The notes under the pieces: generated by a model
The model's database searches: none
What the model was told of the DNA's origin: nothing
The model's input: only the letters and a program-made list of their open reading frames with translations
NCBI RefSeq assembly: GCF_025564085.1
Contig: NZ_JAMGZJ010000075.1
Location: 214,367 to 278,366, forward strand
Length of the DNA stretch: 64,000 bases
DNA from: Silvania confinis
GTDB taxonomy: Bacteria; Pseudomonadota; Gammaproteobacteria; Enterobacterales; Enterobacteriaceae
Direction: 5' to 3'
Position numbers and translations under genes: made by a program
Shown here: in pieces, positions 29,277 to 38,157 of the stretch
Layout: every line of letters begins with the position of its first letter
Numbering within the stretch: the stretch's first letter is position 1

Positions 29277-30197
29277 CTAGCCGATCAGTTTTTTCACTCG
29301 GGAAGCCAGCCAGGAATCGTTTTTCTGCGGGCTTTCTTCTTCTGGCAGGGCATCGAGTTGCGCTTGCAGCGCGGCCATTTCTGCTTTGACTTTGGGCGCG
29401 AGAGAAGCAGCCAGCAGGCAGGTCTCGTCGTTGCGGTCATGGGCTTTAAAATAGGCTTTGTGTTTGACCCGGTTAGCGGTGGCGGCACTGCCGCGCAGGT
29501 GCTTACCGAGTAAGAACTCTTCGAGCGATTTGACCGCGTAATGGTTAACCCGGACACCGTTCCACAGCACTTCAGCGCTGACGCCATTACCGTGTTTTGG
29601 GTGCAGGACCAGATCATTTCCTGAGGCATCGATATAACGGCCAAAACGCAGGTTGGCGTGATGGGGGTTATTAAAATGATTCACGCGTTCAGGTTTCACC
29701 ACGCTTTTAAAGTTGTGGTGAACATTAAATTTTATCGGTGCTCGTTGGGTGAAGCGCTCGGTAACCAGCCCTTCTTCGGCAAAGAGTTCGCCATTGGAGC
29801 CAAAATTAGACCAGTTCAGGGCAATGGCACTGACGCTTTCATCGTTGAAATGCGAGCTTAAGTAATCGACCAGATTCACATCAGAAGACAAAGGTAATAA
29901 AAATTCATCAGCATCGATAAAGGCAAGCAGGTCAATGTCGCGAGCACAGCTACGCAAAATGCACTCGTAGGCTGGAAGCTGCGGTTTTTGATTTTCTACA
30001 TCCGGTTGATCGATAACCATCACAATCCCCAGACGCGCCAGGGAAGAGAGCAACTCACGGGTACCGTCACGACTGCTATTATCTGCAATCACAAATCCTT
30101 TTACGCCTAAAACCCGGTGATACGCTATCCACTCAAGCAGGCCTGCATATTCATCTTTTACGATGGCGGCAATATAGAGGTTCAAATTCTTATCCAA
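29277..30197 (-). CDS. Glycosyltransferase, GT2/GT92-like (Glyco_tranf_2_4 type)
   Basis: The 306-residue protein begins with YIAAIVKDEYAGLLEWIAYHRVLGVKGFVIADNSSRDGT, typical of the GT92/Glyco_tranf_2_4 group, and has the metal-binding IDADEF motif near residue 96. A His/Asn-rich middle part (NVHHNFKSVVKPERVNHFNNPHH) is also typical. The start is unusual: only a TTG at 30197 is available, and no good ribosome binding site is seen. Upstream in-frame alternatives are CTG or TTG. It may depend on coupling to the small gene before it, whose stop lies 61 bases away. Confidence 0.75.
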   Translation of the reverse strand: MDKNLNLYIAAIVKDEYAGLLEWIAYHRVLGVKGFVIADNSSRDGTRELLSSLARLGIVMVIDQPDVENQKPQLPAYECILRSCARDIDLLAFIDADEFLLPLSSDVNLVDYLSSHFNDESVSAIALNWSNFGSNGELFAEEGLVTERFTQRAPIKFNVHHNFKSVVKPERVNHFNNPHHANLRFGRYIDASGNDLVLHPKHGNGVSAEVLWNGVRVNHYAVKSLEEFLLGKHLRGSAATANRVKHKAYFKAHDRNDETCLLAASLAPKVKAEMAALQAQLDALPEEESPQKNDSWLASRVKKLIG

Positions 30198-30258
30198 CCG
30201 ATTATCAGTGCCCAGTGCCAGGCATAAGCAACGGACACTGGGTGAAACATTTGCCTTA

Positions 30259-30636
30259 TCAGGCTGGGGAGAAGTTCAACTCCGTCAACCAGGTAATCAG
30301 ACCATCAGACTCCAGTCCGAGGGTGATCTGAGCCGAGAAGGGCACATTGATTTTGAACCCACAGTTTAAACGGGGGTGATTATCCGCTGGCTGCTGCAAG
30401 ATGGCAGCTATTACATCAGGGCGTTTGACATTGAACGGGTAGCTATAGGTCGCGTAATCATTCTTGATGGCAAGCCGTGGAGAGCGTCCATCTTCTGCCA
30501 GCAACCAACCACAAACTTCAACACGGCCGTGGCTCAGCGTGATGGGCTCCTGGTTGGAGGACGAATCAATGTTCCAGCGTAACTGGTCATCAGGCGCAAC
30601 CAAAGGTCTTGCAGAAAGCGAGTAACGGTTTGTCAT
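30259..30636 (-). CDS. Small beta-rich protein of unknown function, homologous to the N-terminus of the 33946-35736 protein
   Basis: The 125-residue protein has no signal peptide and no known family assignment. Its central part (GRVEVCGWLLAEDG ... RPDVIAAILQQPADNHPRLNCGFKINVPFS) matches the N-terminal part of the orphan protein at 33946-35736 (ILIAGWVLPTDP ... RPDVFKAKLSDIEYPESVMQVGFSVRIPFS). Both contain GW-x-L, RPDV and GF-x-(V/I)-PFS, which suggests an all-beta sandwich module. In the larger protein this module precedes a putative transferase. Here it stands alone. It may be a glycan-binding or docking unit. Function is not known. Confidence 0.7.
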   Translation of the reverse strand: MTNRYSLSARPLVAPDDQLRWNIDSSSNQEPITLSHGRVEVCGWLLAEDGRSPRLAIKNDYATYSYPFNVKRPDVIAAILQQPADNHPRLNCGFKINVPFSAQITLGLESDGLITWLTELNFSPA

Positions 30637-31033
30637 TCTGTTTCAGCACTCAAGTTATTATAAGTATCGTTAAGTTGGATAAATCACTTATAAAGTATGC
30701 GGCAAAATTATAGAAAACTTTAGAGATTCGAATGCGCTGATTAACGCCCTGTTACATGCTTATTCAGTCAGATCAGCGGTTTAGTGTCACTTAGGGCAAG
30801 AAAAACATTGTACTCAGAATGCGTTCCCACAGTACTTTCGATTCTAATATATCTATAAATCAATGAGATGAAACATATATTGTGTGGCGTTTAGCCGTTA
30901 TATCGCTTAGTTCTCCCGCCATTCGGTTGCACTGCATCCAATCATCAGCGATTAGATAAACCACTTGCAACGCAAGTGGCGGGGAACAAAGTGCAAGTCG
31001 AGTGTTGAAAATGATGACGCCGGCAGCAGGGGA
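30637..31033. other. AT-rich intergenic segment with a hairpin inside the capsule locus
   Basis: These 397 bases hold no plausible gene. A perfect hairpin CCACTTGC-AAC-GCAAGTGG lies at 30961-30979. Read on the minus strand it is followed by TTTAT, so it may partly end transcription 55 bases beyond the nonulosonate cassette. The rest is AT-rich and may hold a promoter for the downstream genes, but no firm boxes were found. Confidence 0.5.
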
Positions 31034-32578
31034 TTACTTAGGAGCAACCCAATACTTATGGTGCTCTGTTGCCTGGATCTCTTTCACTTCGCTTCCAACA
31101 ATTCGTTCAGCTTTGCGAACATCAGTCACAAACCGGGTAAAATCGCCATTAACAAGGTCAATCGCTACTTCATCGAAGTGAGACCAGGCGACGTCGCCAA
31201 ACTTGACGTGCTTCTCAATCATTCGGGCACCCGCTGCGATCGCCATCATAGAACACAGGCTGCCGATATCATGGCTGGAAAAGCCCGGGATAATGCGCGG
31301 TTCTTTTTTCGACAGGTTGTAATAGTGTCTAATCACCCCGATCTGGGTATCTTCAGTCGGTGTTGGATAGGCAGAGGTACACTGTAACAGATAGATATTT
31401 CGAGCTTTTGTGAAGCTATTAAGAATGAACCCTTCATAAGCCTCATCGGTATAACCGGTCGAAATAACAACATCTTTGGTAAAGTCTGCTGCCACGGCAG
31501 CCAGGTAATCTTTATGCTCAGAGATCGTCGACGGTAACTTAATCATGTCTGGCTCAAACTGCCTGATAAAGTCATAAGAAGGCATATCAAGAATCGACGC
31601 AAACCAGCCAATGCCAATCTCTTTACAGAACGTATCGACAAAAGCAAATTGCTCTTTATTCAGCTCGATACCATGACGGTATTCACGGAAGGTAGTACCG
31701 AAAGGTGAATTGTACGGAGAGTCTAACTTTTCTTTGCTGTAGAAACTTTCAACGTCGCGTTTCTGCAACTTGATGTAATCAGCACCTGCCTGTTTGGCCG
31801 CGACAATCATCGACTTCAAGCGGTCCATATCACCGAAGTGGTTGGTGGTGATCTCGGCAATGACTTTTACGTCAAACTTCTGCGCTGAGCTTTGAGCTGA
31901 GGTGCTTTGCGGCAAGGTTACGCCACGGTGGCGAGCGGTAAATACCTGGTTAAAAGCATCGACGGAATAGACGCTATAAGGTTTGTTACCCACGTGGCTG
32001 ATATTAATATTCAGACGTGATTTTTCAGCCAGCAGCATCTTCAGCAGTTGTTCCTGGCTGCTGATGATTCGTTCCTGATATTCAGGTTCAGCGTGCATGG
32101 CTGCCGAGGGGATTTTGTTGGTGAAGCCGTCTTTAGTGGTGAAATCAAACCCAAGCAGGTAAACGTTTTTAGTTGCGTTTTCTTGTTTAGCTATTTGGTT
32201 TGCAATTTTCAGTGCCGAGACCACGATGGCACTTTCAATATAGATGGTATCTTCGAAGAAACGATGAATCAGGAAGTCCGCTGTTTCTGGAGTATAAGGT
32301 ACGTACTCAGCAGGTAAATGACCAACACCTTCCGGCAGATAACGATCAGAGATATATAATTTGCACTGAGGTGCTTTCTCATCAAAGATATCGAGCACCC
32401 AGCCATGGTGGAAGACTGCGATGTCACCCGGATAAATTAACTCAGAATCATTGGTGTTAATAACGATGCAGTTCTTAAGTAAAGAGAGGTCGATTTTATC
32501 GACGCTAGGCCCTTTACCAATAATAACGATGTCACATCCCTTTTTTGATGCGACAACTTGTTGCAATGCCGAATTCAT
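31034..32578 (-). CDS. Fusion of a GT42 sialyltransferase/MptE-like domain to a NeuB-like nonulosonic acid synthase
   Basis: The 514-residue protein has two parts. Residues 14-215 look like a Rossmann-type domain with IVIIGKGPSVDKIDLSLL at the start and NVYLLGFDFTTKDGF in the middle. This layout is found in GT42 sialyltransferases (CstII type) and in the MptE/DUF115 group, with His162 a possible catalytic base. A Ser/Gln-rich linker (222-235) leads to residues 236-514, a NeuB-like aldolase-type barrel with VIAEITTNHFGD, GADYIKLQKRD, PGFSSHD and ARMIEKHVKF. That domain would condense a sugar with phosphoenolpyruvate to form a nonulosonic acid. It lacks the C-terminal antifreeze-like domain of classical NeuB. 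The start overlaps the phosphatase gene (ATGA). Confidence 0.8.
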   Translation of the reverse strand: MNSALQQVVASKKGCDIVIIGKGPSVDKIDLSLLKNCIVINTNDSELIYPGDIAVFHHGWVLDIFDEKAPQCKLYISDRYLPEGVGHLPAEYVPYTPETADFLIHRFFEDTIYIESAIVVSALKIANQIAKQENATKNVYLLGFDFTTKDGFTNKIPSAAMHAEPEYQERIISSQEQLLKMLLAEKSRLNINISHVGNKPYSVYSVDAFNQVFTARHRGVTLPQSTSAQSSAQKFDVKVIAEITTNHFGDMDRLKSMIVAAKQAGADYIKLQKRDVESFYSKEKLDSPYNSPFGTTFREYRHGIELNKEQFAFVDTFCKEIGIGWFASILDMPSYDFIRQFEPDMIKLPSTISEHKDYLAAVAADFTKDVVISTGYTDEAYEGFILNSFTKARNIYLLQCTSAYPTPTEDTQIGVIRHYYNLSKKEPRIIPGFSSHDIGSLCSMMAIAAGARMIEKHVKFGDVAWSHFDEVAIDLVNGDFTRFVTDVRKAERIVGSEVKEIQATEHHKYWVAPK

Positions 32579-33276
32579 GCAAGAGCCTCATGTCTTTTTT
32601 TAATGTTAATTTTATACTTTTGCGTAGGGAAAAGAATTTGCCCTTGGTAAGCAACGCCGTCTACCAATGCTTCGCAGTTGTGCTCCAGTGCGAAGTTCAG
32701 ACCGGGTAAAATATCCCAGCAGTTCACGCCTTTAACATTTTCAAAGCTTGCATACGCCCCACGGACTGCGGCAAGCATGTTGTACATTGAGCAGCCAATA
32801 ATTCGGTATTCAAAGCCCTCTTCCAGTTGCAGCAGATCCTGCTTAGTCAGCGAAGAAGAAAGACCACGAATACGTGAACGATGGTGAGTCATTGTCATAC
32901 CAGTGATATGCAAATCATTCAGTTCAGGCAGGTAGATACAAGACTCTTGATGCAGGCCATGGGTGTAAATACTGATGCCAATACCCCATTCCTTGAGCCC
33001 AGAGACGAAATTTTCTGTTCCATCGATTGGATCCAGCACGACATAACTGCCGTTCTGATCCCAAATGACATCTGTGAACGGTGCCAGTTCTTCCGAAATG
33101 AGTTGGTGCTCAGGAAGTTCTTGCTGCAAGTAATCTAACACCAGCTTTTGTACTAGCAGATCACCTTCACTGACGTAGCTGTTATCAGGCTTAAGGTTAA
33201 TATTTCCCCTTAGCGAAACGATACGTTCAAGGTGCTGTTTAATGATTTCAGTAATTTCATAGCAATGCTGTTTCAT
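32575..33276 (-). CDS. Inositol monophosphatase family sugar-phosphate phosphatase
   Basis: The 233-residue protein has the metal-dependent phosphatase signatures EEL near residue 64, DPIDGTENF near 82-90, and a NCWDILPG segment near the C-terminus that corresponds to WDxAAG. The usual members remove phosphate from inositol phosphate, 3'-phosphoadenylates or sugar phosphates. Placed between a CMP-sugar synthetase gene and a NeuB-like gene, with overlaps on both sides, it most likely removes phosphate from a nonulosonate 9-phosphate or its precursor. That specificity is inferred. Confidence 0.85.
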   Translation of the reverse strand: MKQHCYEITEIIKQHLERIVSLRGNINLKPDNSYVSEGDLLVQKLVLDYLQQELPEHQLISEELAPFTDVIWDQNGSYVVLDPIDGTENFVSGLKEWGIGISIYTHGLHQESCIYLPELNDLHITGMTMTHHRSRIRGLSSSLTKQDLLQLEEGFEYRIIGCSMYNMLAAVRGAYASFENVKGVNCWDILPGLNFALEHNCEALVDGVAYQGQILFPTQKYKINIKKRHEALA

Positions 33277-33944
33277 TATTGATCACTTCTTTTTTTAAGG
33301 ATGTGAGTATAAACCGCATCGGCAATATCAAAATCTAACGGATTATTTATATCAAGACTCTCAATGCTGGAAACTTCAATGAGATATGGGCGGTCACCGA
33401 TTCTGGCATTACGCTGAGTTATCAGGTCGTGCGTGTAAATGTACAACCCCGTAGTCTCGATAAATAATGGGTCTAAGTCTTGGGTTCTGGGCACTGCAGC
33501 CAGGTCATAGTTCATAGGTTTGCCGTCTTTCCAGACAAATTCCTGCATCTTATGCACGGTTAACGCGGAATCATAGTCGCCTGATTGAACCTTATCGATA
33601 CCGGTCTGAATACTTTCTGTTTTCAGGAATGGCGCGGTGGCATGTGCCAGAACATATATGTCAGCTTTGACATCTCGCGCAAATGAGCCTAATACTTCAT
33701 TAATCTTTGTTGTTGAAAGATCGAGTTCAGTCGAACGTTTTAAAAACTTAACGCCCTCCGGTAAGTGTTTAATTACTGAATCATCGCTGCAATAAACATA
33801 TACATCATCAACACCATTAACTTGTCGTAAGGCACTGAGAATGAGTTCTAATAGAGGTGTGCCATCACTTAATTGTTTAGTATTCTTCTGCGGCAAACGT
33901 TCGTTGTTTAATTTTAGCGGGACAAATGCAACTGTTTTTTTCAT
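33276..33944 (-). CDS. CMP-nonulosonate cytidylyltransferase (NeuA/KdsB-like)
   Basis: The 222-residue protein has the cytidylyltransferase N-terminus FVPLKLNNERLPQKNTKQL, matching the P-loop-like region of NeuA and KdsB, then a VYVYCSDDSVI strand and LAHATAPFLKTESI. It should activate a nonulosonic acid as its CMP form for transfer into the capsule. Length fits single-domain NeuA-like enzymes. It overlaps the phosphatase start by one base (TAATG), and starts only one base after the orphan gene. Confidence 0.87.
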   Translation of the reverse strand: MKKTVAFVPLKLNNERLPQKNTKQLSDGTPLLELILSALRQVNGVDDVYVYCSDDSVIKHLPEGVKFLKRSTELDLSTTKINEVLGSFARDVKADIYVLAHATAPFLKTESIQTGIDKVQSGDYDSALTVHKMQEFVWKDGKPMNYDLAAVPRTQDLDPLFIETTGLYIYTHDLITQRNARIGDRPYLIEVSSIESLDINNPLDFDIADAVYTHILKKRSDQ

Positions 33945-33945
33945 G

Positions 33946-35736
33946 CTACCATCTCTTCTGAATAAAATTATGTTGTCCTAAATGCAAAATCATTGCATTG
34001 TATATATCTTCCCAATTAATATGGTAGCTTGTAGCATCAATTCTACTATCTTTATCTATGACGTCGGTGACATATTCATCGGCGATATGGTGCGCGTCTT
34101 TATGAATATGCTGACTCCTGGCTGGACTAAAACTATTGTTCATGTGAGTAATGCAGGGGCGACCACATATACGTGATATATTCATAGAGCCAGTAGAATA
34201 GTTTACTACCGCGCAATCAATCATCGAGCCAATATGAATTTTTTTGTCAATGGTTGCGCCAATTAAATCAATAATCGTAATATCAGATGCTATCCGATTT
34301 TTAATCTCACTAATTATTGAGCGATCATTTTCAATTTCTGTTTTATCACGCTGAATTGTTACCAGGGAGGAAGTCCACCCATCAAAAACAACTGCCATTC
34401 CAGGGAAGGATTCATATAGTTTATTTATTATATTAGAATACCCTTCTGTTTGTTCTAACCAGGCGCGTTTTTGTCCGGTAACACCTAGCCAGATAATAGG
34501 GAAGTGTTTCTTTAACTCAAGAGTTTCAACGTTATTGTCATCATACTTATCTTTAGCATAAGAAATGATTTTTTTATCAAGCTTTTCAAATTTGTCAATA
34601 ATAGCGGGTTCTTTAGCACCACTACCAAATAAGGCACCGATCTTAATAAATACATTGCCTTCTTGCTCAAGTCGAGTTAAGTCTTTGTTATTAATGAAAT
34701 TGGCTTCTTGTTTGGGATTGTATACTTTGGGTGCATCAATAAATGCATTGCTTTCTAAGGTATAAAACCGAACGTCAGCATCAATTTCTTTAACGTGATG
34801 ATGTATAGTTTCAAGGCCTAACATTCCGTCATACATGAAATGATAGGGGCGACCATGACCAATTAGGAACGCTTTTTGTTCTGTTTTTGTAGGTTCGAAA
34901 TAATTATTTTCGCTTAAAAGCATCTCAATTATTGTGGCTAGTCTATTTTGAGACCCATGGCATAAACTGTAATATATTCCTTTTCTCGGGTAATAAACCC
35001 CATCAATTGAAGTGACATGTTGATGAACGATAAATTCTATTCCGCTTTCATCACAACAAAACAGGAAGTTATGGTCATTAAGTGATTTAGAGCTGCATAG
35101 CTCAAAATTTAAATCACTTCTAACACAATCTATTTGACCATTCTTTGATTTGTAAAGCGAAACAATAAACTCATCATTACTTACTGCTTTGCGTATTTTT
35201 TTTAAATGTGAATGAATTATTGATGGGTGATAAAATTCAAAGTTGTGAGAATGTATTAATTTGGTATTTGAAACAATAGAATCAATGTTGATCTTATTGG
35301 TTGGCTTCTCATTGCTTAGATCTAGTTTTTTAATGAAAGTAGTTAAATGATTATCTACTACTACATTTATTTTATACCAGGTTAACTCCTGTCCATCTTT
35401 GATGATGATGATTGATGCTGTCGTACTAAGACTAAATGGAATTCTAACTGAGAAACCAACTTGCATTACTGATTCTGGGTACTCAATATCTGATAATTTA
35501 GCCTTAAATACATCAGGTCGTTGGACTTTGTTAGTCTGATAATCACGGGGCTTCTGCTTGTCGTCAACTCTGACAATAACTTGAATATCATTATTCAATG
35601 GATCTGTAGGCAGAACCCATCCAGCTATCAATATAGTGTTGCCATTATAATATCCACACGCTGGATAATCTAAGCACCCCTTCAGGTCACCTAAATTACT
35701 GCAACTTTCCGTATGAATATCTACATATTGTATCAT
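33946..35736 (-). CDS. AT-rich orphan capsule protein, putative GT-B transferase with an N-terminal beta module
   Basis: The 596-residue protein has no recognised family. Residues about 35-125 form a beta module shared with the small protein at 30259. The rest (about 290-590) has alternating strands and helices suggestive of a GT-B fold, with FLIGHGRPYHFMYDG, the AVVFDGWTSSL strand and SMIDCAVVNYSTGSMNISRICGRPCITHMN near the C-terminus, the last resembling nucleotide-sugar binding in heptosyltransferase-type enzymes. There is no signal peptide. It is much more AT-rich than its neighbours, with Lys, Asn and Ile overused, which suggests recent transfer. It may transfer the nonulosonic acid or act as a polymerase. 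Confidence 0.7.
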   Translation of the reverse strand: MIQYVDIHTESCSNLGDLKGCLDYPACGYYNGNTILIAGWVLPTDPLNNDIQVIVRVDDKQKPRDYQTNKVQRPDVFKAKLSDIEYPESVMQVGFSVRIPFSLSTTASIIIIKDGQELTWYKINVVVDNHLTTFIKKLDLSNEKPTNKINIDSIVSNTKLIHSHNFEFYHPSIIHSHLKKIRKAVSNDEFIVSLYKSKNGQIDCVRSDLNFELCSSKSLNDHNFLFCCDESGIEFIVHQHVTSIDGVYYPRKGIYYSLCHGSQNRLATIIEMLLSENNYFEPTKTEQKAFLIGHGRPYHFMYDGMLGLETIHHHVKEIDADVRFYTLESNAFIDAPKVYNPKQEANFINNKDLTRLEQEGNVFIKIGALFGSGAKEPAIIDKFEKLDKKIISYAKDKYDDNNVETLELKKHFPIIWLGVTGQKRAWLEQTEGYSNIINKLYESFPGMAVVFDGWTSSLVTIQRDKTEIENDRSIISEIKNRIASDITIIDLIGATIDKKIHIGSMIDCAVVNYSTGSMNISRICGRPCITHMNNSFSPARSQHIHKDAHHIADEYVTDVIDKDSRIDATSYHINWEDIYNAMILHLGQHNFIQKRW

Positions 35737-35749
35737 GTTTAATTCTCAA

Positions 35750-38155
35750 TCAAATTGAAAAGTCTTCGCGTTCTTTTGTCAAGTTCCGACTATAGAAGGG
35801 ATCAATTTCCAGTTGTTTACCCCATTTAGATTGCATAAAGTTCACCTCCCCAGTAAAACGAGCTATTTTCTCTGGTGAATCTTCTGCCCCGCGACTTATC
35901 GACTCATAGTGATAAAGTTCTGCATATGGGGTCCAGAGATTGCGATAACCCGCTTCACGAACTTTGAGACAAAAGTCCACATCGTTGAAGGCAACCGCGA
36001 GATTTTCTTCATCCAACCCATCTACGGCATCAAAGATTTCTTTACGAATAAGTAAACATGCTGCGGTTACTGCTGAGTAATTCTGTATGCAGATAAGCCT
36101 TGCGAAATAACCAGGATGAGATCGAGAGAAATTTTTATGCGAGTGGTTAGCCACTCCGCCAATCCCCAATATTACACCGCCGTGCTGAAGAGTATCGTTA
36201 CTGTAATAAAGTTTCGCTCCGACGCAGCCAATCTCAGGACGAATACAATGGCTGACCATCTCAGTTAACCACTCGGGGTTAATGACCTCTATGTCATTGT
36301 TAACCAAACCAATAATGTTACCTTTGGCATGACGAGCACCAAAGTTGTTAATAGCCGAATAGTTAAATGGATAATCGTAAGCGAGCACTTTTACGCGACG
36401 ATCCTCCTGCTGAATTTGTTTGAAAAACTCTAAGGTTTCGGCTTCTACACTACCGTTATCCAGAATAAGGATTTCGTAATTTGCATAGGTACTTTTTTCA
36501 AGAATACTACGCACCGCAGTCTCGGTCAGGGCGCGTCGGTCACGTGTGGGAATAAGCAAACTCACCAATGGTGCAGGTTCTGGTATCGGATAACGTACAC
36601 GGTAGGTATTGGGTACTAGTCCGGCTTCAACTTCTGCACCGATTTCCTGGCTTGCAAAATAGTCGCGCAATGATTTTATACCCGCATCGGTAGTATAACT
36701 TTTCTCGCCAGATGCCAGTGCTGTCGACCCCTCGACCATACGCCAGTGATATAGCACACGTGGAATATGCACAATTTGATCTGCTTGAACATGTGGCAGG
36801 CAACGTAGCAGCAGATCTTGATCCTGACTTCCTTCTACACCCAGACGGAAACCGCCAATTTTTTTTAGCAGGTCGTGATGATATACACCAAGATGAGAGA
36901 CATAATTTTGTGAAAAGAATAGATCGGGGTTCCAGTCACTTTTGAAATGCGGTTCAAAACGTTCGCCCCTCGCATTCAATTTGTCTTCATCGCTGTATAT
37001 TATCTTAGTTTCAGGTCGGTTATGGATTGATTGGGCCATAAACAGTAGAGCGTGTTCCGGAAGTGCATCATCATGATCAAGTAATGCAATATACTCACCT
37101 GTAGCTAATTCAAGCGCACTATTGGACGCGGCTGAAATATGACCATTTTGTTGGCGATATACGACTTTTATGCGCTGATCTTTAGCCTCATATTCTCGTA
37201 ACACACGCTGGACATGTTCTTTCGGCGATTTATCATCGGCCATACAAAGCTCCCAGTATGGGTAACTCTGAGCCAATACTGAATTTATGCAAGCACGTAA
37301 GTAGATCTCTTCTGGGTTATAAACGGGCATGACTACAGAGATTACTGGTGGTTTATCCATCGTTGCCAGGAAGGCTGCAACATCATCCTTACCTGGTAGG
37401 GATGGTAGTTCAACTGTTTCGATCCACTCTTCATAATTCAGTGAAGGTAAACTGAAAGTTTCATTGTAGATAGTAGTCATGCGACTAATTGAAATGCTGC
37501 CATTATTATCGGTGAAAGATTCTTTCAGCGAAGACAATGTACTATCACGATAACTTTGATGTTCTTTCTGAATACGCGATAGTAATGCTTGTTCAATTTG
37601 AGTATCGCTTATTGCAGTAATGTCAAACTCACTAACTGAAAATGCACATTCTTGATCCAATGGATCGAAACGTAATGCAATGAGAGGAGACTCCAGGTAG
37701 AACAAGCGACTAGCAGGGAGTGACTTTCTATAAGGAAGTGTAATGGTTTCACTTTCACTAAACCCTTTCCCGGTATCCAGATAAAATTTTGCTAACCCTT
37801 GTTTACCGGGGCAATCCAGCGTCAGGTTAAATTGATACCAGCCTTTTCCTGTCGGTGGTAGTTGCCCTAAATCAATAATAAAATAAGGGTCATTTCCTTC
37901 AGACTGCCATCCATGTGAGCGGCTATTATCGACCGAGAGCTGATTCAACGCTAACCAAGGCAAATTAACCGCAGTTGTTTTTGGTGCCTGGACTGTAAAT
38001 GAGTTAGCACAGGGCTTTCTGCCCAGCAGCGCGCCGTAACGCTTATAATGCTCTTTTGCTGAAATGCCAGTCTGGCTGACATCCTTATAGGTGTGTAGAT
38101 ACCATTGCTCATCAAAATGGATCAGCGAGTCTTCCTCTTCATACTGAACTGTCAT
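35750..38155 (-). CDS. Two-domain GT2 glycosyltransferase (putative capsule polymerase) with N-terminal WY-repeat
   Basis: The 801-residue protein has an N-terminal FDEQWYLHTYKDV repeat, a beta-rich segment (residues 65-195), and two GT2 domains. The first (about 275-490) has VISVVMPVYNPEEIYL and the LDHDDALP metal site with YSDEDKLNARG. The second (about 520-770) has LVSLLIPTRDRRALTE, LVNNDIEV and FNDVDFCLKVREAGYR. Tandem GT2 domains are typical of enzymes that build alternating repeats. I start it at the ATG at 38155, two bases after the upstream stop. An upstream frame extension overlaps the previous gene and is excluded. Confidence 0.85.
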   Translation of the reverse strand: MTVQYEEEDSLIHFDEQWYLHTYKDVSQTGISAKEHYKRYGALLGRKPCANSFTVQAPKTTAVNLPWLALNQLSVDNSRSHGWQSEGNDPYFIIDLGQLPPTGKGWYQFNLTLDCPGKQGLAKFYLDTGKGFSESETITLPYRKSLPASRLFYLESPLIALRFDPLDQECAFSVSEFDITAISDTQIEQALLSRIQKEHQSYRDSTLSSLKESFTDNNGSISISRMTTIYNETFSLPSLNYEEWIETVELPSLPGKDDVAAFLATMDKPPVISVVMPVYNPEEIYLRACINSVLAQSYPYWELCMADDKSPKEHVQRVLREYEAKDQRIKVVYRQQNGHISAASNSALELATGEYIALLDHDDALPEHALLFMAQSIHNRPETKIIYSDEDKLNARGERFEPHFKSDWNPDLFFSQNYVSHLGVYHHDLLKKIGGFRLGVEGSQDQDLLLRCLPHVQADQIVHIPRVLYHWRMVEGSTALASGEKSYTTDAGIKSLRDYFASQEIGAEVEAGLVPNTYRVRYPIPEPAPLVSLLIPTRDRRALTETAVRSILEKSTYANYEILILDNGSVEAETLEFFKQIQQEDRRVKVLAYDYPFNYSAINNFGARHAKGNIIGLVNNDIEVINPEWLTEMVSHCIRPEIGCVGAKLYYSNDTLQHGGVILGIGGVANHSHKNFSRSHPGYFARLICIQNYSAVTAACLLIRKEIFDAVDGLDEENLAVAFNDVDFCLKVREAGYRNLWTPYAELYHYESISRGAEDSPEKIARFTGEVNFMQSKWGKQLEIDPFYSRNLTKEREDFSI

Positions 38156-38157
38156 TG

